A stretch of DNA of 64,000 bases from Solen grandis (Eukaryota; Mollusca; Bivalvia; Adapedonta; Solenidae): contig CM037788.1 in NCBI GenBank assembly GCA_021229015.1, forward strand, positions 37,410,024 through 37,474,023. Reading direction: 5' to 3'. The position numbers and the translations under genes are program-made. Positions 9,436 through 21,544 of the stretch are shown here, piece after piece (positions within the stretch are counted from its first letter, which is position 1; each line of letters starts with the position of its first letter). Below the pieces are notes generated by a model. That model had not been told where the DNA came from and did not search any database. It saw only the letters and a program-made list of their open reading frames with translations.

Positions 9436-12019
9436 TTCTTATTAGGACTTTCTGCCCTTTCGGCAGAAAGTCATATTGGGTTTGTTATGTTTTTTATTAG
9501 GACTTTCTGCCTAAAGCAGAAAGTCCTATTGGGTTTGTTATGTTTATTAGGACTTTCTGCCCTTTCGGCAGAAAGTCATATTGGGTTTGTACTGTTTTTT
9601 TATTATTAGGACTTTCTGCCCTTTCGGCAGAAAGTCATATTGGGTTTGTAATGTTTTTTAGGGCTTTCTGCCTCAAGCAGAAAGTCCTATTGGGTTTGTT
9701 CTGTTTTTTTATTATTCTTATTCTTTTTTTCTTCCTCTTGTATTTGTGTTTATTTTGATGTGTTGCCAATGGCCCAGAACAATGAAAATTTTATGGCATA
9801 TATTTCAAACCATGAGCTTTTGGATGCAATGAATTTCATATTCATATGACGTCATATAACGTCAGATTTGACGTCAGGTGAAAAAGTTTGTACGCGGTCT
9901 ACAGCCATTATTTCTGGACCGATTTTCATCAAAATTTCACAGAATATGTATGTTACGCTCTAGTTGTGCATCCCGGTGTCCGTTTTTCAAAATTCGAAAA
10001 GTCCATGGTTCTATAGCGAATCCAAGATTCGAACCAAGGTCGTAATTTTTTAAATGCTTATAAAATCTGTCCTATTTAAGAAAGAAAGTTGATATTTATT
10101 CAGTATATAGGTCTCTAGAAGTTTTAAACATTTTGTGAAAATAAATGTTATATGACGTCACGTGACGTCATTATATGATAATGTATTTCTAATATTAACA
10201 AGAATATTTCTATATGTTGAAATTTTCGAAGGGCAATGGAAATTTAAAGACACATGCTTCAAACGCTGAAATTTTGATTTCAATGATTTTCATATGCCTA
10301 TGACGTCATATGACGTCACATTTGAAATATGCTACACAAGTTTGTACGCGGTCTACAGCCATTGTTTGTACACTTTTCATCAAATTTTCACAGATTGTGT
10401 ACATTAAGTTCTAGTTGTGCATCCCGGTGTCCGTTTTTCAAAATTCGAAAAGTCCAAGGTTCTATATCGATTCCAAGATTCGAACCAAGGTCGTAAATTT
10501 TCAAATTCTTATAAAATCGGTCCTATTTGAGATAGAAAGATGATATTAGGTCAGTATATAGGTCTCTGGGAGTCTTAAACATTCTGTGAAAATAAATGTC
10601 ATATGACGTCACGTGACGTCATTATATGATAATGAATTCCTAATTCTAACAAGAGTATTTCTATATGTTGAAATTTTTGAAGGGCAATGAAAATTTTATG
10701 CCGCATGCTTCAGATGCTGAAATTTCGATTTCAGTGATTTTCAGAAGCCTATGACGTCATATGACGTCACATTTGAAATTGACTACGAAAGTTTGTACAC
10801 GGTCCAGAGCCATTAATAATGGGCCGATTTTCATCAAACTTTCACAGAATGTGTATATTCAGTTCTAGTTGTGCGTCTCGGTGTCCGTTTTTCAAAATCC
10901 GAAAAGTCCATGGTTCTATAGCGAATTCAAGATTCGAACCGAGGTCGTAAATTTTTAAATGCTTATAAAATCGGTCCTATTTGAGATAGAAAAGTGATAT
11001 TTGGTCAGTATATAGGTCTCTAAGAGTCTTAAAGATTTTGTGAAAATAAACGTCATATGACGTTACGTGACGTCATTATATGATAATGTATTTCTAATAT
11101 TAACAAGAGTATTTCTATATGTTGAAATTGTCGAAGGGCAATGAAAATTTAATGACAAATGATTCAGACGCTGAAATTTCGATTTCAATGGTTTTCCGAA
11201 GCCTATGCCGTCATATGACGTCACATTTGAAATTGACTACAAAAGTTTGTACACGGTCCAGAGCCATTATTAATGGGCCGATTTTCATCAAATTTTCACA
11301 GAATGTGTATATTACGTTCTTATTGTGTATACCGGTGTCCGTTTTTCAAAATTCGAAAAGTCCAAGCATATATGGCGGATCCAAGATTCGAACCAATGAC
11401 GTCAATATTTAAATGCTTATAAAAACTGTCCTATTTGAGATAGAAAGTTGAAATTTTGTCAGTTAGTAGGTCTCTGGGTGTCTTAACAATTATGTGAAAA
11501 TAAACGTCATATGACGTCACGTGACGTCATTTGTTTATTATTATTATTCTTTTCTTCTTCCTAACCAAACGCTTATTTTAATATGTTGCAATAGTCCTAG
11601 GACGATGAAATTTTTATGGGTTATTAGGCACGTGAGGAAATTTTGATTTCACCCCTACTGCATATATGTAGCCATATCTCAATAGATTTTAACCAAAGAT
11701 ATTTAGTTTATTAAAATTGGTTTACGCAATACAAAGTTATAAGCAAAAAACTAAATGAAATGAAGCTAATTTTGCTGATAATATGCTGTTTTCTTGAGGT
11801 TTAACAGTCAATATCTCAGAAACGACTGAAGATAAGTTTATACATTATGCGTATAAAATGTAGCATGTTTTAAGAGCTTTCTAACGGTACCAAGTTTATT
11901 GAAATTGGACTTCATATAAGAAAGTTACATGGAAAATAAGATATTTCATAATCATGCATCATAAAAATATGGAAAAGGTCACGCGCAGGGGTCACCAAGC
12001 TTAAATACTTGCGCAACGA

Positions 12020-12056
<37 letters not shown>

Positions 12057-12794
12057 CAATTGATGGGCTATATCTTGATTTTGTTGGGGTTTTTTTTTTG
12101 TCGAATGTTGACTGTTTCCAAAATAAGCATTGAAGTTAATACATGTACAACGGCACAAGACAAAAATCCGTATTTGCAACACTATGTAGCTAGCGAGCAG
12201 TTTGCAAGCCTTGAAAAATTCACACGCAGCCCCACATTTTAGACCATCTAAAAACTGCATTGTTATGCTAACGATATTCATACTGCATCAGTTTGTAGGC
12301 TGGGATGTTACCTTTCAAAATATCACCATAGTTCGAAATTCCAGGAATTTATGGCAAAACTACGGAAGCCCAAACACGCCAAAATCGCTAAATACGTTTA
12401 ACTACGTTACAGGTGTCGAAAGGATATAGCACTATACAAATATTCAATACTTCTTCCTACTGAGGCTAAAATTAAACAAGGTTACAACTGAGCTGGAGTG
12501 ATGAAATTCTATGTGTGATGAAAGTTAGAAACTTACATTTGAACACTGATTCATTTTTCTTTCATGTCATATGACATAGTATAAATTTTGTATGTAAACT
12601 ACATGTGCAAGATATGGGCGGACTTTTATTAAAATTCACAGAATGTGTTCTATTTGTGCTATTTTATATAGAAATAGAGGAGATAGAAAGTTGCAATTTG
12701 GACAGATTATCTATTATGTCATCTTCTATATATATTCTATATAAAGCAGATGTTGCAGAAAGTCCTATCATTCGTTTAAACGAATGACATCTAG
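9436..12794 (+). mobile_element. Helitron-like non-autonomous element E1
   Basis: It starts directly after the CTAG of E0 and ends gcagaaagtcctat, the hairpin CATTCGTTT/AAACGAATG, then CTAG at 12791-12794 and T. In order it contains five tandem 5' hairpins (9441-9715), a T-rich (TTA)n leader, four ~452-bp core units (paired CRE-like sites near 9847, 10301, 10752, 11206), a second leader-like 'ttattattattattcttttcttcttcc' at 11534, an A run (12022-12051) and a unique tail. No Rep, helicase or endonuclease frame is present, so it would be non-autonomous. Confidence 0.75.
9441..9715 (+). repeat. Ladder of five 5' terminal hairpins
   Basis: Five copies of 'ggactttctgcc-loop-ggcagaaagtc' start at about 9445, 9500, 9550, 9609 and 9661, each followed by 'atattgggtttgt...gttttttatta'. 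Loops are ctttc, taaa or tcaa, with the stem conserved. Spacing is 50-59 bp. Confidence 0.9.
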
Positions 12795-12796
12795 TG

Positions 12797-12975
12797 TTTA
12801 TTAGGGCTTTCTGCCTCAAGCAGAAAGTCCTATTGGGTTTGTTCTGTTTTTTTATTATTAGGACTTTCTGCCCTTTCGGCAGAAAGTCCTATTGGGTTTG
12901 TTATGTTTTTTATTAGGACTTTCTGCCTACAGGCAGAAAGTCATATTGGGTTTGTACTGTTTTTTTATTATTCTT
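12797..12975 (+). repeat. Ladder of three 5' terminal hairpins
   Basis: Three copies of the 'ggctttctgcc.../...gcagaaagtc' hairpin begin near 12807, 12859 and 12917, with loops tcaa, ctttc and taca. Each is followed by 'attgggtttgt.ctgtttttt', and then a (TTC)n-rich leader. Confidence 0.9.
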
Positions 12976-13969
12976 CTGCTTCTTCTTCTTCTTCTTATTC
13001 TTTTTTTCTTCCTCTTATATTTGTGTTAATTTCGAGGTGTTGCCATTGACTCAGAACAATGAAAATTTTATGGCATATATTTCAAACCATGAGCTTTCGG
13101 GTGCAATGAATTGTATATTCATATGACGTCATATAACGTCAGATTTGACGTCAGGTGAAAAAGTTTGTACGCGGTCTACAGCCATTATTTCTGGATCGAT
13201 TTTCATCAAAATTTCACAGAATGTGTATGTTAGGCTCTAGTTGTGCATCCCGGTGTCCGTTTTTCCAAATTCGAAAAGGCAAATGTTTTATGGCGAATCC
13301 AAGATTCGAACCTATGACGTCAAATTTCAAATGCGTATAAAATCGCTTCCAGAAAAGCTAGAAAGCTGAGATTTAGGCTGAATATTAGTTTCCAGATCTT
13401 CTATACATTCTGAAAAGATGAACGCGATATGACGTCACATGACGTCATAATGCTCTTAAAACTTTCGTATTAAAACATAACGGTTTTTAAGCCCTGTAGG
13501 CTTTATTTTTTGCATGATTTACTTGAAATTTTGTCTGAAGATGCAGTATTAGAATCTATAGAGCCATGTCACTTCCGTTTCCGGAAAATCCCAAAGGTCA
13601 AGGTCATATATCAATTATCGGGTTTTTCTTCGGCCTTAAATATCTCAAAAACGGTAAATATTCTATCGAGACACTATGCGTATAATTTGTAGTGCTTAGA
13701 AAGACCTTTCAGATTATATTTAGTTTTTGATGATCGGGGTTGAATCGGTTGAGTTATGGCGGAAAAAACAAAATTCGGTAACCCTCAGTGTGTTTAACAG
13801 TTTATATCTCGAAATTCTTTGATTTTTGAAAATATGATGATGAATATTATTTGTAAAACAATGTTTGGCCGTTCTTTTGATGCTTAAAGTTTAATGATTG
13901 ACCTAAGATTCATGGAGTAATGGGGAAAAAACGAAATTCGTGCATATAGCTTTGGTGATTTTTTTTATT

Positions 13970-14500
13970 TTTCAAGAGGTTTAAGAGCTTGTATCTCAAA
14001 AAGTATTAAAAATATTCCTATAGATAAAGCGTGTGAAATGTAGAGAATTTTAAGACGATTATTTTGGTACCTAAAGTTTTGAAATTGATCCAAGTTACAT
14101 CAAAAATAAGAATTTAAACATGTAGAATTTCAGCGATTTTGTCGTTATGTAAGAGTTTCAAGGCTTATATCTTAAAACCCATATGAAATAAGTCAACACA
14201 TTCAGCTAATGAGATGTAGAGAATTTTAAGACGATTATTTTGGTACCTTAAGTTTTGAAATTGATCAAAGTATAAGGAAGTAACATCAAAAATAAAAATT
14301 TAAACATTTAGAATTTCAGCGATTTTGCCATCATGTCAGAATTTTACGACTTATATCTTAAGAATCATTAGAAATAAGTTTTACATTAAGCAAGTGAGAT
14401 GTAGAGAATTTTAAGACGATTATTTTGGCACCTAGAGTTTTGAAATTGATCAAGAAATAAGGAAGTTACATAAAAAATACGAATATAAAGCCATTTGTAA
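13970..14500 (+). repeat. Tandem ~180-bp units in E2
   Basis: 'tagagaattttaagacgattattttgg' starts at 14041, 14217 and 14402, followed each time by 'acct.aagttttgaaattgatc'. A related unit, including 'tatctca.aaacg', 'gcgtataa' and '.tgaaattg', occurs at 11810-11930 in E1. Confidence 0.8.
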
Positions 14501-14647
14501 GAATTTTCATAAAATATCCTACTTTCGCTTTCACCTTAATTGAAGCATTTTCGGAAAATGTAAGTTTACAGATATGTATTAGTCATATAAATTGAAAAAA
14601 AAAACTTTTTACTTATATCATATTGATATTACTAGCTAAACAGGTGT

Positions 14648-14950
14648 ACCGTTCCCGGTGGCCGAGTGTTTAGAGCGTCCGCCTCGAGAGCGGGAGGTCG
14701 TGGGTTCGATACCAAAGTCGTAAAAAATGGTACTGTTATAGCTCCCTTGCTTGACACTTAGCATATAAGGGTAGTTGCAGGACTGGTTGGCCCGGTATCA
14801 GGATAATGTGACTGGGTGTGATATCATGCCACATGTCTACGACGTGATACTGCAGTGTGGCAGCACTATAACTGCATTAAGTAGACATCGTCTCCAAATG
14901 ACTGAAATACTGTCGGTGGGACGTTAAACCGAACAAACAAACAAACAAAT
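14648..14950 (+). repeat. Full-length tRNA-derived SINE with target duplication
   Basis: The head is tRNA-like, with an A-box-like 'ggtggccgagtg', an anticodon-arm-like 'ccgcctcgagagcgg' and a B-box-like 'gggttcgatacc'. The body continues to 'gtgggacgttaaaccg' and an (AAAC)n tail. It is flanked by 'taaacaggtgt' (14637-14647) and 'taaacaagtgt' (14951-14961), an 11-bp duplication with one mismatch. It is not a tRNA gene: the tRNA-like part runs straight into the SINE body. Confidence 0.88.
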
Positions 14951-15304
14951 TAAACAAGTGTTGACAATGATTTAATGTTTTGTCAAATCATTTTATTTAC
15001 GTTACTTATGAATATCAGTTGCAGCATTGTGTTACCCATAATCCTTTGAGCGTTTTGACACATGTCATTTAGACCGTTGTTGAAACATTGCAACTTCCCG
15101 ACTTTATTGTTGCATCTATCGATAAATGTTGTACAAGCTATATTCCAAATTTATGATAAATGATAACCTATGTGAAAATATATGTTATAGTACAATGTAA
15201 TTTAATTGCCAGCTTGAGATACCATGAGCGTGTATAAGTGTAGACGTTTTAAACAAAATGATCAACACATGTCATCCGTTCAAGACGCTGCAAGCTAATT
15301 TGTC

Positions 15305-15835
15305 TGTAATGCGGCGTTCACACAGTGTCGATTATGGCTCCCGTTTGAGATCAGACAGCGCTACGACACGAAAAGCGAAAAAGTCGGATTACTATCCTCA
15401 ATGTCCTATCATTGTCTGAACGCAGTCGTATATGTTCGTAACAGAGTCCTACGGATCGGGAATGGTCCGGAGAGGTCGGCCAAGCACTCCTGACATTTAG
15501 GTGCGTCCCGTAACATTCGGGAAACTCAGCCGATTTTGTCTAGTCGGATTACAATCGTGACTATGTCGTGACAAATTCTGCTGTATCGGATCAGAATCGG
15601 ATTGAGAACGGATAATCGGGACGAATTCTGCTGGAAACGGCTGGATCGGGACGCCTCCTGAACAATATCTGATTGTTGTCATGATTAAATAAATGTTTTT
15701 TACAAATTTTAATAAAAGTTTGAATTTCCAGCCACGAATCACAGGATCTTGATCAGACTTTTGACACATTTTAATCGGGAATGGTCCTATCAAGGACGGC
15801 AGTAAAAATCCTGAATGTGTGACCTAGGCCACAGG
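15305..15835. repeat. Possible miniature DNA transposon
   Basis: The stretch is richer in GC and CpG than its surroundings. Its ends are weakly inverted: 'gcggcgttcacacagtg' on the left and, reverse-complemented, 'ctaggtcacacattcag' on the right. Internal 'cggat..gaatcgg' motifs recur. No transposase frame is seen. The boundaries are approximate. Confidence 0.35.
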
Positions 15836-16370
15836 GACTTGCTCCCATACACACACACCACACACACACACACACTGTACATACACTATCAATAAGGGTG
15901 GACATCTTTTCAGGGGTCGACTCGCTTCAACTCCGTTTTTTCAAATCATTCAAATAAATCTATGAAGTTAACATACGGAATCAATCAAATATATATTTCT
16001 CTATCGAAATATACAAAATTGTCGTGAAAATAATCCTCCTTTGAATGTTTATTTGTTTGAAATATATGCGAATCCGAGAAAAGGACAACAACCTGGACCA
16101 GCAGCGCAGTACATTTCGGGATGATTCGGATTTTTACGCTGCGAAATTGGTCAGCGATATTGCGATTATTTTCCCGCAATCTGTCAAACCGTTAAATTTA
16201 AATTATTAAAGGGCTGACTATTCGGGCGTTGAAAGAAAAAAAAACCCCAGGCAGTATGGAGAAATCAGCTGTTTCTTGGTAATTTTCTTGTTGTAAAATA
16301 AATTATTTAAAGACTTAGATATAAATTCACTTGTCTGTGAGTGTGTGTTTTTAAATTGAAATAAATATCA

Positions 16371-16491
16371 CAGGGATTTGAAGTTCAGTAATTTAAAATA
16401 AAATTCTGAAAATAATAGTACTCCATACATACAAAACATATTTTTTCTTATATATACGGAATACTAAATTCTACTGAACTTCAAATCCCTG
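16371..16491. repeat. 121-bp miniature element with perfect 20-bp inverted ends
   Basis: The left end cagggatttgaagttcagta (16371-16390) is the exact reverse complement of 16472-16491. The ~80-bp centre is AT-rich. It lies inside E2. Confidence 0.85.
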
Positions 16492-16673
16492 TTACTTGTT
16501 TATTTTTGGAATATGGCTTATTTCAAAAAGTTCATGCATGAGAAGTCCATACGAAAAAAAAAAAAAAGTAAAAGGTAGGGAATTTAATATATATTCTTTC
16601 TAACGGAATTAATCTTTATATTTTTCAATGTTAGCAGAAAGTCCTATCATTCGTATCAACGAATGAAATCTAG

Positions 16674-18988
16674 TTATTCTTATTCTTCTTATTCTTTTTT
16701 TCTTCCTCTTGCATTTGTGTTAATTTCGATGTGTTGCCAATGGCCCAGAACAATGAAAATTTTATGGCATATATTTCAAACCATGAGCTTTCGAATGCAA
16801 TGAATGTCATATTCATATGACGTCATATAACGTCAGATTTGACGTAAGGTGAAAAAGTTTGTACGCGGTCTACAGCCATTATTTCTGGGCCGATTTTCAT
16901 CAAAATTTCACAGAATGTGTATGTTAGGCTCTAGTTGTGCCTTCCGGTGTCCGTTTTTCAAAATTCGAAATGGCAATGGTTCTATGGCGAATCCAAGATT
17001 CGAACCATTGACGTCAAATTTCAAATGCGTATAAAATCGCTTACAAATGAGCTAGAAAGATGATATTTGGACAGAATATATGTCTCAAGGGTTACTTTAA
17101 ATTCTCTGAAGATGAACGTCATATGACGTCATATGACGTCATGAGGTGAAAGGTAATTTCTAATATTTACGTGTTAATTTTTATATGTTGTACAAGTCTG
17201 AGCACCTTGAAAATTTAATAGCATATGCTTCAGATAGAATAGTTTGCATTTCAATAATTTTCATTTTACTATGACGTGCTTTGACGTCAAACTTGACGTC
17301 GTCTAAAAATGTTTGTACGCGGTCTACAGCCATTATTTCTGGGCCGATTTTCATCAAAATTTCACAGAATGCGTATGTTAGGCTCTAGTTGTGCCTTCCG
17401 GTGTCCGCTTTTCAAAATACGAAAATGCAATAGTTCTATGGCGAATCCAAGATTCGAACCATTGACGTCAAATTTAAAATGCGTATAAAATCGCTTACAA
17501 ATGAGCTAGAAAGATGATATTTGGACAGAATATAAATCTCGAGGGTTACTTTATATTCTCTGAAGATGAACGTCATATGACGTCATATGACGTCATGATG
17601 ACGTCATGAGGCGAAAGGTAATTTCTAATTTTTATGTGTTAATTTTTATATGTTGTTTACGTCCGAGCACCTTGAAAATTTAATAGCATTTGCTTCAGAT
17701 AGAACTGTTTCCATTTCAATAATTTTCATTTGACTATGACGTGTTTTGACGTCAAACTTGACGTCGTCTAAAAATGCTTGTACGCGGTCTACAGCCATTA
17801 TTTCTGGGCCGATTTTCATTAATATATCACAGAATGTGTATGTTAAAGTCTAGTTGTACATTCCGTTGTCCGTTTTTCCAAATTCGAAAATGCAAAGGTT
17901 TTATGGCGGATCCAAAATTCGAACTATTGACGTCAAATTTCAAATACGTATAAAATCGTTTCCAGATGAGTTAGAAATATAATATTATATTTGGATAGTA
18001 TATAAGTCTCCAAGAGTGCTTTACATTCTATGAAGATGAACGTCACATGACGTCATATGACGTCATAAGGTCAAAAATAATTTCTGATATATACGCGTTA
18101 ATTTAAATATGTTGTTTACTTCCCAGGACCATGGAAATCTAATGGTATGTACATCAATCCGTGTGCTTTAGAATGCAATGTAATTCATATTAATGTGACG
18201 TTATATCACGTAAGATTTGACGTCAGGACAAAAAGGTTTTACGCGGTGTACAGCCATTATTTTTGGACCGATTTTCATCAAAATTTCATAGAATGTATAT
18301 GTAACGCTCTATATGTGTATCCCGGGTCCCTTTTTACAAATTCGAAAAAGCAATGGTTCTATGGCGAATCCAAGTTTCGAACCATTGACGTCAAATTTCA
18401 AATACATATAAAATCGCTTCCAGATGATTTAGAAAGTTGATATTTGGACTGAATATTAGTCTTTGAGACTTATTCATATTCTGTGAGGATTAACGTCATT
18501 TGACGTCATAAGGTCAAAAAGAATGTTAATATATCTACGCGTTAATTTCTATATGTTGCAAAGTTGTAAGGAGCATGAAAAAATTACTTGATATATTCAA
18601 AATACTTAATATTTCATTTCATTGATTTTCTTATGCCTATGACGTCACATGACATCAAACTTGACGCTGTCTACACAAGCTTTTATGCGGTCTTCAGCAA
18701 TTATTACAGGATGAAATTCGAATTGTAAGCATTTTAAATAAATTTGATTTGTAACATAGATTATAAAAATAATCCAAGTTAAATAAATCGATATAAAAAA
18801 ATGATTTTCAGTTACTTTTGCCATATCCTCCAAGTTAAACGGTTATATTTTTCAAAGTATATTTAAGTTATGGCCATACAAAAGCAAGTTAAAGGCTGGA
18901 ATTTCATATCTTTTTACTTTTTTAGCTTTTAATTGTTTAACAAATGTAGCAGAAAGTCCTATCATTCGTATCAACGAATGAAATCTAG
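16674..18988 (+). mobile_element. Helitron-like element E3
   Basis: It runs from the base after the CTAG of E2 to the CTAG at 18985-18988. It has no 5' hairpin and opens directly with the T-rich leader 'ttattcttattcttcttattc'. About four to five ~455-bp core units follow, with CRE-type sites near 16818, 17272, 17737, 18195 and 18638. The 3' end is gcagaaagtcctat plus hairpin CATTCGT/ACGAATG. Two ~61-codon open frames (for example 16849-17034) are translations of the core unit, not genes. Confidence 0.75.
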
Positions 18989-21544
18989 TTCTTATTCTTT
19001 TTTTCTTCCTCTTGTATTTGTGTTTATTTTGATGTGTTGCCAATGGCCCAGAACAATGAAAATTTTATGGCATATATTTCAAACCATGAGCTTTTGGATG
19101 CAATGAATTTCATATTCATATGACGTCATATAACGTCAGATTTGACGTCAGGTGAAAAAGTTTGTACGCGGTCTACAGCCATTATTTCTGGACCGATTTT
19201 CATCAAAATTTCACAGAATATGTATGTTACGCTCTAGTTGTGCATCCCGGTGTCCGTTTTTCAAAATTCGAAAAGTCCATGGTTCTATAGCGAATCCAAG
19301 ATTCGAACCAAGGTCGTAATTTTTTAAATGCTTATAAAATCTGTCCTATTTAAGAAAGAAAGTTGATATTTATTCAGTATATAGGTCTCTAGAAGTTTTA
19401 AACATTTTGTGAAAATAAATGTCATATGACGTCACGTGACGTCATTATATGATAATGTATTTCTAATATTAACAAGAATATTTCTATATGTTGAAATTGT
19501 CGAAGGGCAATGGAAATTTAAAGACACATGCTTCAAACGCTGAAATTTTGATTTCAATGATTTTCATATGCCTATGACGTCATATGACGTCACACTTGAA
19601 ATATGCAACAAAAGTTTGTACGCAGTCTACAGCCATTGTTTATGAACCGATTTTCATCAAATTTTCACAGAATGTGTATATTAAGTTCTAGTTGTGCATC
19701 TCGGTGTCCGTTTTTCAAAATTCGAAAAGTCCATGGTTCTATAGCGAATTCAAGATTCGAACCAAGGTCGTAAATTTTTAAATGCTTATAAAATCGGTCC
19801 TATTTGAGATAGAAAAGTGATATTTGGTCAGTATATAGGTCTCTGGGAGTCTTAAACATTTTGTGAAAATAAACGTCACATGACGTCACTTGACGTCATT
19901 ATATGATAATGTATTTCTAATATTAATAAGAGTATTTCTATATGTTGAAATTGTCGAAGGGCAATGAAAATTTAGTGACACATGATTCAGACGCTGGAAT
20001 TTCGATTTCAATGATTTTCAGAAGCCTATGACGTCATATGACGTCACATTTGAAATTGACTACGAAAGATTGTACACGGTCCAGATCCATTATCTATGGG
20101 CCGATTTTTATCAAATTTTCACAGAATGTGTATATTACGTTCTTATTGTGTATACCGGTGTCCGTTTTTCAAAATTCGAAAAGTCCAAGCATCTATGGCG
20201 GATCAAAGATTCTAACCAAGGACGTCAATTTTTAAATGCTTATAAAAACTGTCCTATTTGAGATAGAAAGATGAAATTTTGTCAGTTAGTAGGTCTCTGG
20301 GTGTCTAACAATTATTTGAAAATAAACGTCATATGACGTCACGTGACGTCATTTTATTATTATTATTATTCTTTTCTTCTTCCTAACTAAACGCTTATTT
20401 TAATATGTTGCAATAGTCCTAGGACGATGAAATTTTTACGGGTTATTAGTCACGTGAGGAAATTTTGATTTCAATGATTATCAGCAGCCTATGACGTCAC
20501 ATGACGTCACAGCTAAAAATAGTGAAAAATGATGTTCGCGCTCTACAGCCGTCATTTATGGTCGGATTGTCTTCAAATTTTCACAGATGGTACATCTTGA
20601 AACTAAGGTGTGCATATCCTGTCAGCTAACCGAAATTCCGAAAGACCGAAGTTCTGTGGCTGAAATAAGATTCGAACATAGGACCGAAAATTTCATTTTA
20701 GGATTAAAGAGCTTAAGGATGAGATAGAAAGTTGAAACTTACACAGTTTGCAGTTCTGCAGAATTTCTACAGATATTTTGAGTCGTGACGTCATATGACG
20801 TTATGTGACGTCATAAGCATACTTTTTAATTTTTATTTTAGGGCAATGATTTCGACATGATGCCAGTTGTTCAGAATAATGAATGTTTCAGAGTTATGAC
20901 ATTAAAGTATGCGCTTTTGAGCAACCGCATTTTCAGCACCCTATGACGTCATATGACGTCAGAGCTAAAAATAGTGAAAAATGGTGTTCACGCTCTACAG
21001 CCGTCATTTATGGTCGGATTTTCTTCAAATTTTCACAGATGGTACATCTTGAAATTAAGGTGTGCATATCCTGTCAGCTAACCGAAATTTCGAAAGACCG
21101 AAGATCTGTGGCTTAAATAAGATTCGAACATAGGACCGAAAAATTCATTTTAGGATTAAAGAGCTTCAGGATGAGATAGAAAGTTGAAACTTACACAGTT
21201 TGCAGTTCTGCAGAATTTCTATATATATTTTGAGCGTTGCGTCATATGACGTCATGTGACGTCATAAGCATACTTCTTGATTTAATTTTTGCGCAATGAT
21301 TTCGACATGATGCCAGTTGTTCAGAATAATGAAAATTTCAGAGTTATGAGAGTAATGTATGCGCTTTTTAACAAAAGAATTTTCAGCACTTATGACGTCA
21401 TGTGACCTCAAAGCTAAAAGAAGTCCATACGAAAAAAAGTAAAGGGTAGAGAATTTAATATATATTCTTTCTAACGGTATTAATCTTAATATTTTTCAAT
21501 TTTAGCAGAAAGTCCTATCATTCGTATCAACGAATGAAATCTAG
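18989..21544 (+). mobile_element. Helitron-like element E4
   Basis: It starts after the CTAG of E3 with the leader and no 5' hairpin. The first ~1.47 kb (19006-20472) is nearly identical to E1 9722-11652 but with three core units instead of four (19121, 19575, 20029). A second, diverged set of core units follows (20492, 20944, 21393: 'gctctacagccgtcatttatgg'). The last ~120 bp match E2. It ends with CATTCGT/ACGAATG and CTAG (21541-21544). Confidence 0.78.

Larger units (their letters stand above)
12795..16673 (+). mobile_element. Helitron-like element E2, with nested insertions
   Basis: It begins just after the CTAG of E1 and ends at the CTAG of 16670-16673 after the hairpin CATTCGT/ACGAATG. 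It carries three 5' hairpins, one CRE-rich core unit (about 13020-13460), an A/T-rich tandem block (13970-14500), a nested SINE (14648-14950), a GC-richer foldback-like segment (15305-15835), a CA repeat near 15850, and a perfect-TIR miniature element (16371-16491). Its last ~120 bp ('agtccatacgaaaa...ttctttctaacgg') are shared with E4. The extent assumes the insertions are nested. Confidence 0.6.

Noticed and set aside
12009..12281. Open frames starting with poly-Lys or ending in poly-Phe
   Set aside because: Produced by the A run at 12022-12051 in E1; no family features.
14648..14722. Apparent tRNA gene (A box, B box, CGA-like anticodon loop)
   Set aside because: It runs straight into a SINE body with an (AAAC)n tail and an 11-bp target duplication, and the acceptor stem is not paired as in a tRNA. 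It is the head of a SINE.
13155..17034. Two similar ~61-codon proteins (13155-13340 and 16849-17034)
   Set aside because: They are the same reading frame of the CRE-rich core unit. Frame is not kept in other units, and substitutions do not favour synonymous sites by eye.
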